DNA from: Micromonospora citrea
Lineage (GTDB): Bacteria > Actinomycetota > Actinomycetes > Mycobacteriales > Micromonosporaceae
Direction: 5' to 3'
DNA: 64,000 nucleotides
NCBI RefSeq assembly: GCF_900090315.1
Contig: NZ_FMHZ01000002.1
Location: 5,488,501 to 5,552,500 of the forward strand
Every line of letters starts with the position of its first letter. The first letter of the stretch is position 1. The notes beneath the pieces were generated by a model. That model worked only from the letters and a program-made list of their open reading frames with translations. It did not search any database and was not told where the DNA came from. Of the stretch, positions 54,285 to 62,539 are shown in pieces. The position numbers and the translations under genes were made by a program.

Positions 54285-54801
54285 CGATCACCTGGGCCCG
54301 GCCGGCGAGCCACTGCCTCTCTGCCTCGAGGAGGCTCAGCGAGTACGAGAACACCTCACGCGCCGGTCGCGGGAGGGGGGACTGCGTCCGCTGCGCCGCG
54401 CGGACCGACTCGATGCGGGACTCGACCCGCGCCAAGCGGGTGCGCAGCGCCCGCGCGTAGTCCCGTTCGGACAGCAGGGAGAGGTTGGCGATCCCGACCA
54501 GGAGCGGGTGCGGGACCGGGCGTGGTTCCTCGATGAGGGCCAGCGCGGTGCGCGCCGCGGTCTCCCGGCCCTGCGCGGTGGCGTGGAAGACGCGGCGCGA
54601 CCTGGCGGCGGCGGGCGCCTCGGGGACGTTCACCAGTCCGCGCTTCTCCAGCTTGGCGAGCAGGTAGTAGATCGAGGAGAACCCGACGTCGGCCCACTGC
54701 CGGATGCCGCGCTGCTCGATCACCTGCTCCAGGTCGTAGCCGTGTCGGGGGCGTTCGACGATCAGGCCCAACACGGTCAGTTCGGCGGCGGTCAGCTCCA
54801 C
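54268..54801 (-). CDS. PadR-family repressor
   Basis: 177 residues. The winged helix is standard (LTAAELTVLGLIVERPRHGYDLEQVIEQRG, VGFSSIYYLLAKLEKRGLV, RRVFHATAQGRE) and the C-terminal dimerisation helices complete it. The GTG start at 54801 is five bases from a perfect 20-bp palindrome whose right half contains the -10 TAGAAT, so the transcript should be leaderless and self-repressed. PadR with a GyrI-like partner suggests a drug-inducible detoxification pair. Confidence 0.93.
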   Translation of the reverse strand: MELTAAELTVLGLIVERPRHGYDLEQVIEQRGIRQWADVGFSSIYYLLAKLEKRGLVNVPEAPAAARSRRVFHATAQGRETAARTALALIEEPRPVPHPLLVGIANLSLLSERDYARALRTRLARVESRIESVRAAQRTQSPLPRPAREVFSYSLSLLEAERQWLAGRAQVIDDRQD

Positions 54802-54805
54802 GAGG

Positions 54806-54825
54806 CTATTCTAGCGCTAGAATAG
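54806..54825 (-). promoter_or_regulatory. PadR operator/promoter, perfect 20-bp palindrome
   Basis: CTATTCTAGCGCTAGAATAG is its own reverse complement. The TAGAAT in its downstream half is placed as a -10 for a leaderless mRNA starting at the padR GTG. Confidence 0.85.
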
Positions 54826-54920
54826 AAGGCGGGGCGTCCCGCCGGGCCCTGGGCTGCCGTGCGCGCCCGACGAGGTGCCCCGGTGCCGGCGGCGCGGTGG
54901 TGATCCGGTTGACTGGTGCC

Positions 54921-56102
54921 GTGCTGAAGGTGGGACTGACCGGAGGAATCGGGTCCGGCAAGAGCGCCGTGGCGAGCCGGCTGGCCGAGCACGGCGCCGT
55001 GGTCATCGACGCCGACAAGGTGGCCCGAGAGGTGGTCGCCCCGGGCACCGAGGGGCTGGCCGAGATCGTCGCGGCCTTCTCCGGCCGGGTCCTCGACGCC
55101 GACGGCGCCCTCGACCGCGCCGCGCTCGGCGCCGTGGTCTTCGCCGACGAGACAGCGCGCCGCCGGCTGGAGGCGATCACCCACCCCCGCGTACGGGCCC
55201 GCACGGCGGAGCTGGCCGCCGCGGCGTCGCCCGACGCGATCGTCGTCAACGACGTGCCCCTGCTGGTGGAGGTGGGCCTCGCACCCACGTACCACCTGGT
55301 GGTCGTGGTGCAGACGGCGGTGACCACCCGGCTGACGCGGCTGGCCCGCGACCGGGGAATGGACCGGGCGGAGGCCGAGCGGCGGATCGCCGCGCAGGCC
55401 GACGACGCCCGGCGGCGGGCCGCGGCCGACGTGGTGCTGACCAACGACGGCAGCCTCGCCGAGCTGCACGCCGCGGTCGACGCGCTGTGGCGGGAGCGGC
55501 TGGTGCCCTTCGAGGCCAACGTGCGCGGACGGCGGCCGGTGCACCCGCACCGCGTCGAGCTGACCGAGGCCGACCCGACGTGGCCGCAGCAGTACGCGCG
55601 CCTCGCCGCCCGGATCCGGCACGCGCTGGCCCCCGCCGACCTGCGGATCGACCACATCGGCTCGACGGCGGTCCCCGGCCTCGCCGCCAAGGACGTGATC
55701 GACATCCAGCTCACCGTGCCGACCCTCGCCGACGCGGACGGGCCCCTGGCCGAGCGGCTCGCCGCCGCGGGCTTTCCGCGCCTGCCCGGCGACTGGTGGG
55801 ACAACCCGCGTCCGCCCGGCAGTGGCCGGTGGGAGAAGCGGCTGCACGGCAGCGCCGACCCGGGCCGCCCCGTGCACCTGCACGTCCGCGCGGTGGACTC
55901 GCCGGGCTGGCGGTACGCGCTGCTGATGCGCGACCACCTGCGCGCCGACCCGGACCAGCGGGCGGCCTACCTGCTGCTCAAGCGGGAGCTGGCCGCCTCG
56001 GCCCCGGACAGCGTCACCTACACCACGGCGAAGGACCCGTGGTTCGACGAGGAGCACCTGCGCGCGGAGGAGTGGGCGGCGCAGACCGGCTGGCGCCCCT
56101 GA
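54921..56102 (+). CDS. coaE: Dephospho-CoA kinase fused to a GrpB/UPF0157 domain
   Basis: 393 residues from GTG 54921. Residues 1-200 are CoaE (P-loop GGIGSGKS at 8-15, VIDADKVAREVVAPG, NDVPLLVEVGL, RLTRLARDRGM), which makes CoA from dephospho-CoA and ATP. Residues about 210-393 are a GrpB nucleotidyltransferase-like domain (DPTWPQQYARLAARIRHAL, IDHIGSTAVPGLAAKDVIDIQ, YALLMRDHLRADP). The same fusion occurs in mycobacterial CoaE, where the extra domain is reported to help folding. Longer start at 54897 possible. Confidence 0.95.
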   Translation: MLKVGLTGGIGSGKSAVASRLAEHGAVVIDADKVAREVVAPGTEGLAEIVAAFSGRVLDADGALDRAALGAVVFADETARRRLEAITHPRVRARTAELAAAASPDAIVVNDVPLLVEVGLAPTYHLVVVVQTAVTTRLTRLARDRGMDRAEAERRIAAQADDARRRAAADVVLTNDGSLAELHAAVDALWRERLVPFEANVRGRRPVHPHRVELTEADPTWPQQYARLAARIRHALAPADLRIDHIGSTAVPGLAAKDVIDIQLTVPTLADADGPLAERLAAAGFPRLPGDWWDNPRPPGSGRWEKRLHGSADPGRPVHLHVRAVDSPGWRYALLMRDHLRADPDQRAAYLLLKRELAASAPDSVTYTTAKDPWFDEEHLRAEEWAAQTGWRP

Positions 56103-56226
56103 CCGTTCCCAGCCGTCGGCGCGCGGCTCGGGGCTCCGCCCGCTGCCACAAAGCGTGGGTCCGGCCGTTCACCGGCGGGCGTGGCCGCTCCGCGCGCTGC
56201 CCGGCCGGCGTCGCCGGTCCGGCCGT

Positions 56227-57720
56227 TCACCGGCCGGCGGTCGGCGTTCTCGGGCGCTGCGGGGCCGGCCCGACCGGGGGCAGTCGGGGCGTCGCGCCCG
56301 GGGCCAGGTCGAGCTGGGCCCAGGCGCCCGGGCGGGTGCGCAGCTCCAACCGGCGGAGCAGGCCGGACCGGTCGATCCAGTAGCGCAGCAGCGCCCGGGA
56401 GGTGCGCAGCTCGACCACGTCCACGCTCTTTCCGGCGAGGCTGTCCCCGCGCACCCGCAGGGCGGTGCCCCGTTGGCCGGGCGACCGGGCGGCCCGCAGC
56501 GCCGCGTCGAGCAGCAGGCCCAGGTCGCCGGCGCGCGCCGGATCGGCCCGCCAGCCCCGGGCCGGGGGCGGCAGCGGGGGCCGGCCGGGCGCCTCCACCC
56601 CGCCCGGCACCGTCGCGGCGGGCACCTCCGCCCTGGTCACGCCGGCGGCGTCGATCCGCAGCAGCGTCCGGCGTTCCGGTGTGCCGAGGTCGGCGAGGGT
56701 CACGTACGCGACCGGTCCCGTCCAGCTCACCCAGCCCGTGCCGCGCAGGTCGGTGCCGGCGGCGAGCGGCGCGGCCAGGGTGACGGCGGCGCCGCCGGCG
56801 GCCCGGAGCCGCCCGGGCAGCCGGTCCAGCCGGCCTCGCTCGGCGGCGGTCAGCGCGCGGGGCTGCCCGGGATGGCCGCCGAGGGCGTCGACCGGCCGCA
56901 GCGTGGGCCGATCGGTCCGGGTCAGCTGCACGGTGACCGGTCCGAGACCGGGCAGTTCCGTCTCGAGCCGGTGCAGGCGCGCGTCGCGGTCAAGCCAGTA
57001 GCGCCGCGCCGCCGGCGCCGATGGTGGCGTGCCCTGAATGGGCGGCGGCGCCTGGAGGATGTCGACCGGCTCCGCCCCGACCGTGGCGCGCCCCACCCAC
57101 CGGGCGCTCTCCGCGGGCGGCTCGGGGCGGTCCGCGCCGAGCCGGAAGAGCAGGTCGAGCACGGCGGCGAGCCCGCGCCCGGCCGCCGGGTCGTGCAGCC
57201 GCCAGCGGCCCGCCGGCGGCACCAGCGGGGGCGGCGCCGGGGTCGGCACCGCCGACGGGTCGGGGCGCAGCACGGCCACGGTCGGGGTGGCCTGGAGCAG
57301 GCCGCGTTCCGCGCCCGCGCCGGGCCCACCGACGTCCAGGTAGAGCAGCGGCCGGGACCAGTCGACCCAGCCGACGAGTTCGGTACGCGCGGGCCCGGCC
57401 CCCGCCGTCACGCGGACTCCGGCCCGCAGGTCGCGGACGTTGGTGACCCGCATCGCGGCGAGCCGGTCACGCTCGTCGCCGGTCAGCGCGCGGGGCGGCT
57501 CGGACCGGTCGGGCGACCAGCTCAGCAGCCCCACGACCAGGGCCGTCGCGGAGAGCACGGCCACGACCGCGAGCACCAGCAGGGTGACGCGGCGTCGGCC
57601 GGTCACCACCCGGGGGAGGCTCCCGGTGTGGGCGTCGTCGTGCGGCGGGTGGCCCGGCGGCGGGACGGCGCGGTCGGTACGGGCGGCGGAGGTCTCCACG
57701 GATGGTTGAACGGGATTCAC
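56227..57720 (-). CDS. Membrane-anchored protein with two repeats of an unknown domain
   Basis: 497 residues. A cytoplasmic N-terminus and one membrane helix (VTLLVLAVVAVLSATALVVGLL, about 45-66) precede two similar extracellular domains, about 77-285 and 286-480. Matching landmarks in both are ALTxxERxRL, GWVxWxxPxxYxxL, L(L)xxxPxxxVxR, LDLLFRLG/LLLDAALRA, and RYWxDRxxxLxRLE. No family recognised; the pattern resembles lipoprotein LppX/LprG-like or sigma-factor sensing domains only loosely. Tail-to-tail with coaE. Confidence 0.8.
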   Translation of the reverse strand: MNPVQPSVETSAARTDRAVPPPGHPPHDDAHTGSLPRVVTGRRRVTLLVLAVVAVLSATALVVGLLSWSPDRSEPPRALTGDERDRLAAMRVTNVRDLRAGVRVTAGAGPARTELVGWVDWSRPLLYLDVGGPGAGAERGLLQATPTVAVLRPDPSAVPTPAPPPLVPPAGRWRLHDPAAGRGLAAVLDLLFRLGADRPEPPAESARWVGRATVGAEPVDILQAPPPIQGTPPSAPAARRYWLDRDARLHRLETELPGLGPVTVQLTRTDRPTLRPVDALGGHPGQPRALTAAERGRLDRLPGRLRAAGGAAVTLAAPLAAGTDLRGTGWVSWTGPVAYVTLADLGTPERRTLLRIDAAGVTRAEVPAATVPGGVEAPGRPPLPPPARGWRADPARAGDLGLLLDAALRAARSPGQRGTALRVRGDSLAGKSVDVVELRTSRALLRYWIDRSGLLRRLELRTRPGAWAQLDLAPGATPRLPPVGPAPQRPRTPTAGR

Positions 57721-57967
57721 CGTCGCGGGGTGACGAGCAGGGGCGCTCGCGGCGGCCGGTCAGCGCCTCGGCGCGACCACGTCGGGTGCGCACGCCGGGC
57801 GTGCCGGGTGCTGCGACCCCTGTGCCGGGGGCGGGCCGGCCGTCGAGGCCTGGCCACCTGCCCGGTCGGCCGCCGCGAGCGGCCTACACCGAGAGCGTAG
57901 TCCGGTGAGATGGGCCACACAATGGGAATATCGAAGCCGATCAGGGACTGTCCGTAGTCGGCGCGGG

Positions 57968-57990
57968 GTGTCGGACCCCCGGCGTACCGT
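57968..57990 (+). promoter_or_regulatory. PafBC/RecA-NDp-type promoter of uvrB
   Basis: GTGTCGG (57968-57974), ten bases, then TACCGT (57985-57990); ATG at 57998. The core GTCGG-N10-TAnnnT and the seven-base distance to the start are the same as at polA. Confidence 0.7.
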
Positions 57991-57997
57991 TGGGGTC

Positions 57998-60103
57998 ATG
58001 GCGCTCGACATTCCCCGGCTCGACGGCCGCTTCCAGGTCGTCAGCGAGTTTCAGCCGGCCGGCGACCAGCCGGCGGCCATCGACGACCTGGAGCGTCGGG
58101 TCCGACGCGGTGACCGCAACACCGTGCTGCTCGGCGCGACCGGCACCGGCAAGAGCGCCACCACGGCGTGGCTGATCGAGCGGTTGCAGCGGCCGACGTT
58201 GGTGCTCGCGCCCAACAAGACGCTCTGCGCGCAGCTCGCCAAGGAGTTCAGCGAGCTGCTGCCGCACAACGCGGTGGAGTACTTCGTCTCCTACTACGAC
58301 TACTACCAGCCCGAGGCCTACATCCCGCAGACCGACACCTACATCGAGAAGGACTCCTCGATCAACGAGGAGGTCGAGCGGCTGCGGCACTCGGCGACCA
58401 TGTCGCTGCTGACCCGCCGCGACGTGGTCGTCGTGGCCACCGTCTCGGCGATCTACGGCCTGGGCACCCCGGAGGAATACCTCGACCGCGCCGTGCGGGT
58501 CGCCGTCGGGCAGGAGCTCGACCGCGACCAGTTGCTGCGTCGGCTGGTCGACATCCAGTACTCGCGCAACGACATGGCCTTCAACCGGGGCACCTTCCGG
58601 GTCCGCGGGGACACCCTGGAGATCATCCCGGCCTACGAGGAGCTGGCCGTGCGGATCGAGCTGTTCGGCGACGAGGTGGAGAAGCTCTACTACCTCAACC
58701 CGCTGACCGGCGACGTCGTCCGCGAGGTCGACCACCTGCTGATCTTCCCGGCGACGCACTACGCGGCCGGCCCGGAGCGGATGGAGCGGGCGATCCGCGA
58801 CATCGAGGCCGAGCTGGCCGAGCGGCTGGCCGAGCTGGAGCGGCAGGGCAAGCTGCTGGAGGCCCAGCGGCTGCGGATGCGCACCACCTACGACATCGAG
58901 ATGATGCGGCAGGTCGGCTTCTGCTCCGGCATCGAGAACTACTCGATGCACATCGACGGCCGGCTGCCCGGCAGCCCGCCGCACTGCCTGCTCGACTACT
59001 TTCCCGACGACTTCCTGACCGTCGTCGACGAGTCGCACGTGACGATCCCCCAGATCGGCGGCATGTACGAGGGCGACGCGTCGCGCAAGCGGATGCTCAT
59101 CGACCACGGGTTCCGGCTGCCCAGCGCGGCCGACAACCGGCCGTTGCGGTTCGACGAGTTCCTGGAGCGGGTCGGCCAGATGGTCTTCCTCTCCGCCACG
59201 CCCGGCCCGTGGGAGCTGGAGCAGGCCCAGGGCGAGTTCGTCGAGCAGGTGATCCGCCCGACCGGCCTGGTCGACCCCGAGGTCGTCGTCAAGCCCACCA
59301 AGGGCCAGATCGACGACCTGATGCACGAGATCAAGCTGCGCACCGAGCGCGACGAGCGGGTGCTGGTCACCACGCTGACCAAGAAGATGGCGGAGGACCT
59401 GTCCGACTATCTGCTGGAGAACGGCATCCGGGTGCGCTACCTGCACTCCGAGGTCGACACGCTGCGCCGGGTGGAGCTGTTGCGGGAGCTGCGCAAGGGC
59501 GACTACGACGTGCTGGTCGGCATCAACCTGCTCCGGGAGGGCCTCGACCTGCCCGAGGTGTCGCTGGTCGCCATCCTCGACGCCGACAAGGAGGGCTTCC
59601 TGCGCAGCGGCCGGTCGCTGATCCAGACCATCGGCCGGGCGGCGCGGAACGTCTCCGGCCAGGTGCACATGTACGCCGACAAGATCACTCCGTCGATGGC
59701 GGAGGCGATCGAGGAGACCAACCGCCGGCGCGACAAGCAGATCGCGCACAACGAGGCGCACGGCATCAGCCCCGAGCCGCTGCGTAAGAAGATCCACGAC
59801 ATCCTCGACGACATCTACCGCGAGGCGGAGGACACGGAGAACAGCCGGGTCGGCGGCGCGGTGCGGCAGCTCTCCCGGGGCAAGGCGCCGGTCAAGGAGA
59901 CGCGCAGCCGGAGCCGGGCCGGCGCCGGGCCGGCGCGGGAGGGGATGGCCCGGGCCGAGCTGGCCCAGCTCATCCAGGACCTCAACGACCAGATGCTGGC
60001 CGCCGCGCGGGAGCTGCAGTTCGAGCTGGCCGCCCGGATCCGCGACGAGGTCGCCGACCTCAAGAAGGAGCTGCGCGGCATGGACGCGGCCGGGGTGAAG
60101 TGA
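57998..60103 (+). CDS. uvrB: Excinuclease ABC subunit B
   Basis: 701 residues from ATG 57998. Walker A GATGTGKS at 46-53, the DNA-clamping beta-hairpin region [12 protein letters not shown], helicase motifs [29 protein letters not shown] and QTIGRAARN, and a C-terminal UVR motif ([28 protein letters not shown]) for UvrC binding. It verifies lesions after UvrA and recruits UvrC. No LexA box (TCGAAC-N4-GTTCGA) is visible upstream; instead a PafBC-type promoter is. The frame start at 57905 has no SD and includes the promoter. Confidence 0.97.
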   Translation: MALDIPRLDGRFQVVSEFQPAGDQPAAIDDLERRVRRGDRNTVLLGATGTGKSATTAWLIERLQRPTLVLAPNKTLCAQLAKEFSELLPHNAVEYFVSYYDYYQPEAYIPQTDTYIEKDSSINEEVERLRHSATMSLLTRRDVVVVATVSAIYGLGTPEEYLDRAVRVAVGQELDRDQLLRRLVDIQYSRNDMAFNRGTFRVRGDTLEIIPAYEELAVRIELFGDEVEKLYYLNPLTGDVVREVDHLLIFPATHYAAGPERMERAIRDIEAELAERLAELERQGKLLEAQRLRMRTTYDIEMMRQVGFCSGIENYSMHIDGRLPGSPPHCLLDYFPDDFLTVVDESHVTIPQIGGMYEGDASRKRMLIDHGFRLPSAADNRPLRFDEFLERVGQMVFLSATPGPWELEQAQGEFVEQVIRPTGLVDPEVVVKPTKGQIDDLMHEIKLRTERDERVLVTTLTKKMAEDLSDYLLENGIRVRYLHSEVDTLRRVELLRELRKGDYDVLVGINLLREGLDLPEVSLVAILDADKEGFLRSGRSLIQTIGRAARNVSGQVHMYADKITPSMAEAIEETNRRRDKQIAHNEAHGISPEPLRKKIHDILDDIYREAEDTENSRVGGAVRQLSRGKAPVKETRSRSRAGAGPAREGMARAELAQLIQDLNDQMLAAARELQFELAARIRDEVADLKKELRGMDAAGVK

Positions 60104-60234
60104 TCCACCTCGACGTCGAGGGCCGCCGGGAGCCGCTGCGGTGGTGAGGCGCGCGGATGACGGTTGCGGTGTGCGAGTGAGCTATTGCGCTGTGTGATCG
60201 TCCTGCGTAGTCTCCCTCGGTGGGGAGGCTGGGG

Positions 60235-61095
60235 ATGCCGTTGCCAACGAGTCCGGTCATTCGTCGCGCCCGGCTGGGCGCCGAGCTGCGTCAGCTGCGG
60301 CGGCGGGAGGCACTGACCCTGGAGCAGGTCTGCGACCGGCTGGGTTGGGCCTCCACCTCGAAGCTGTCCCGCATCGAGCTGGGGCAGAGTCGGCCGGACC
60401 TGGCCGACGTGCTGGATCTGCTCGACGTCTACGAGGTGCCGCCGCCGCAGCGCGACGCGCTGATCGTCATCGCCCGTGACGCCGCCACCAGCAGGGGCTG
60501 GTGGAAGGCGCTGGGGGAGATGGGAGAGCGGCAGCGCACCTACGCCGAGCTGGAGGCGGGGGCTGCCACCATCGTCGACTGGCAGCCCGCCGTCGTGCCC
60601 GGGTTGCTCCAGACCCCGGCGTACGCGCGGCTGCGGATCGCCGCCGGGCGGCTGCTCGACCCGACCGTGGACGTGGAGGCCGACGTACGCGCCCGCGCGA
60701 TGCGGCACGAGGTGCTGCGGCGTGCCGATCCGCCGCGCTACACGGCGCTGCTCGGGGAGGCGGCCTGCGAGGCCGGCGACACCCCGCCGTCCGTGTGGCG
60801 CGAGCAGTTGCGGCACCTGGTCGACCTGGCCGGCCTGCCGCACGTGACGATCCGGCTGCTGCCCGGGAGCGTCGTTCCGCGGGGCGGGGTGCGGCCGCTC
60901 ACGCCCTACTCCTGCTACTCGTTTCCCGACCCGGCCGACCCGCGCACCGTGATGCTGGAGGCGCTCACCACCGACGTGCGCCTGGTGACCACGGCCGACG
61001 TCGACCGCTACGAGCAGCTCACCGGCTGGCTGCTGGAGGCGGCCCTGAGCCCGGAGGAGACGAGCGCGGCGCTGAGCCGCCACGCCGGCGGCTGA
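60235..61095 (+). CDS. XRE-family regulator with DUF5753 domain
   Basis: 286 residues from ATG 60235 (GGGGAGG six bases upstream). An XRE HTH at about 8-70 (RLGAELRQLRRREALTLEQVCDRLGWASTSKLSRIELGQ) is followed by the DUF5753 sensor domain (ATIVDWQPAVVPGLLQTPAYARL, LLGEAACEAG, LRHLVDLAGLPHVTIRLLPG). Such regulators usually sit beside a small DUF397 gene; none is present here. The last seven codons start a tandem repeat that continues past the stop. Confidence 0.93.
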   Translation: MPLPTSPVIRRARLGAELRQLRRREALTLEQVCDRLGWASTSKLSRIELGQSRPDLADVLDLLDVYEVPPPQRDALIVIARDAATSRGWWKALGEMGERQRTYAELEAGAATIVDWQPAVVPGLLQTPAYARLRIAAGRLLDPTVDVEADVRARAMRHEVLRRADPPRYTALLGEAACEAGDTPPSVWREQLRHLVDLAGLPHVTIRLLPGSVVPRGGVRPLTPYSCYSFPDPADPRTVMLEALTTDVRLVTTADVDRYEQLTGWLLEAALSPEETSAALSRHAGG

Positions 61096-61257
61096 CAGGG
61101 GCTGAGTCGTTGCGCCCGGCGGCTGACGTGACGGGGCTGAGTCGTTGCGCCCGGCGGCTGACGTGACGGGGCTGAGCCGTTGCGCCGGCGGGCTGACAGG
61201 GGCTGAGTCGTTGCGCCCGGCGGCCGACTGGGCTGAGCCGCTTTGCCGGCGGCTGAG
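61071..61257. repeat. 30-35-bp tandem repeat that begins in the end of the XRE gene
   Basis: GCTGAGTCGTTGCGCCCGGC and variants start at 61101, 61136, 61171, 61202 and 61232 (spacings 35, 35, 31, 30). The coding copy at about 61071 (GCTGAGCCGCCACGCCGGCGGCTGA, read in two parts) supplies the gene's last codons and stop. 61258-61465 shows nothing further. Confidence 0.85.
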
Positions 61258-61465
61258 CGGGCGGGCATCGGGTCGGGGCGCGTCCGTCGACGGCGTCGGG
61301 CACGGGCGTCCCGCTCTGGAAGGGCCCCGCGGGTAACCAGTCGGCCGGCGGCCGTGGCGGGGTCAGCGATCGACGCCGCGCGGCCACCGGGCCCGGCGCC
61401 CCCGAGCCCGTCGGGACCGACGGCCGCGCGTGCACCGTGCAGGATAGGGCGGGGGTACGACAGCC

Positions 61466-61759
61466 TCAGGCCGGCACGTCGACGAAGTGCTCGACCAGCG
61501 GCGGGTTGGCGAAGTGCGGACCGATCAGCGCCCGCCATTGGGAGAAGCGCTCGGTGCCCCGGAAGTTGTCGTTGTGCGCCTCGACCGAGTCCCACTCGAC
61601 CAGCAGCACGAACCGCGACGGGGACTCGACGCCCCGGGTCATCCGCACCGACCGGCAGCCCGGCGTCCCGGCGAGCACCGGGTGTCCCTCGGCGTACGCG
61701 GCGGCGAACGCGTCCTCGTGTCCGGGCAGTACGTCGATGAGCGCGACCTCAAGCACCAT
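61466..61759 (-). CDS. Antibiotic-biosynthesis-monooxygenase (ABM) domain protein
   Basis: 97 residues, one ABM ferredoxin-like domain: LEVALIDVLPGHEDAFAAAYAEG, PGCRSVRMTRGVESPSRFVLLVEWDSVEAHNDNFRGTERFSQWRAL (two strands and the WxS motif). Such proteins are small dimeric cofactor-free oxygenases or stress proteins. ATG at 61759. Nothing nearby indicates a substrate. Confidence 0.9.
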   Translation of the reverse strand: MVLEVALIDVLPGHEDAFAAAYAEGHPVLAGTPGCRSVRMTRGVESPSRFVLLVEWDSVEAHNDNFRGTERFSQWRALIGPHFANPPLVEHFVDVPA

Positions 61760-61821
61760 GACGGCAGCTTTTCACGTGGCCCTCCCGGCCGGGCGTCGCG
61801 GGGGTCCGTTCCCGACGGTCG

Positions 61822-61985
61822 GACCGACCGGCCCGCACCCGGACCGACCGGCCCGCACCCGGACAGGCCTGCACCCCGATGGGCCGACCCCGTACCCCGG
61901 ACAGGGCCTGCACCCCGTTGGGCCGGTCCGCACCCGGACAGGGCCCGCACCCCGATGGTCCGGTCCGCACCCGGATCGGCCGGCC
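61822..61985. repeat. Compound minisatellite upstream of the ABM gene
   Basis: Two copies of a 20-bp unit (CGGACCGACCGGCCCGCACC) lead into about three copies of a 35-38-bp unit built on CGGACAGGGCCTGCACCCCG and GGGCCGGTCCGCACC. Confidence 0.75.
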
Positions 61986-62317
61986 GGCGAGATGACCTGC
62001 GGCGCCTGCTCGCGTTCCGCCGCTGCCGACCACTGACGAGGCCCACCCTTCACACCTAGCCTCCTAGGAAGCGCTGGGGAAGGTGCGCCGAGCCACCCAG
62101 GGGGATCCCACCCCGTCGGGTCCCGCACCCGCCCAGACCACCGCGCCGGGACCGGCGCGGCCGGCCGTGTGCGCGGTCCCGCCAGGAAGCCCGTGCGCTG
62201 CGCGGAAGGGGCGGACGGCTGGCGCGGCGGCGCCCCCGTACGGCGGTGTCGCCCGGATCGCGGATCCGGGGTGGGCGAGGACACCGAGGCCCGAGGTGCG
62301 GTGACTGGCCGTGGTGG
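61986..62317. other. Gene-free spacer before the TerC riboswitch
   Basis: No reading frame here has codon bias, a ribosome-binding site or recognisable similarity. Presumably it contains the terC promoter; CACACC-TAGCCT near 62050 is one possible -10 region but too far upstream to be sure. Confidence 0.3.
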
Positions 62318-62510
62318 GCAAGAATGACGGACGAGGAGGGGAGTATTCCCCCGCGACGGAGTCGTCAGCACGGTCGAGCGCCGATCCCCGGCGGGCGACC
62401 CGGCCCCGTCGGTCACCGCCTCCAGGGGCGATGGCGGAAGAGACCTCCGACAGTCACCAGAGTCAGCGTCACCGGCACACCGCGCCCACGGAGGGCGTAC
62501 GGTGTGCCCG
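62318..62510 (+). ncRNA. yybP-ykoY (manganese) riboswitch
   Basis: The two diagnostic blocks of the Mn2+-sensing yybP-ykoY RNA are present in the right order: GGGGAGTA (62338-62345) and GTCGTCA (62361-62367), with a closing 3' strand near AGACCTCC (62441-62448). GACGG/CCGTC and GAGG/CCTC pairings can form the arms. An expression-platform hairpin follows: 62474-62482 pairs with 62500-62508 and, inside it, 62483-62487 with 62493-62497. The SD at 62527 lies shortly after. TerC genes are the classic targets. Confidence 0.75.
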
Positions 62511-62539
62511 TCGTTGCGTGTCTGCCGGAGGAATGAACC

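Noticed and set aside
57905..57998. LexA/SOS box upstream of uvrB
   Set aside because: No TCGAAC-N4-GTTCGA-like palindrome is present; the PafBC-type promoter explains damage control better.
60100..60148. A 15-codon peptide frame overlapping the uvrB stop (GTGA)
   Set aside because: It has no ribosome-binding site and no conservation can be judged at this length.
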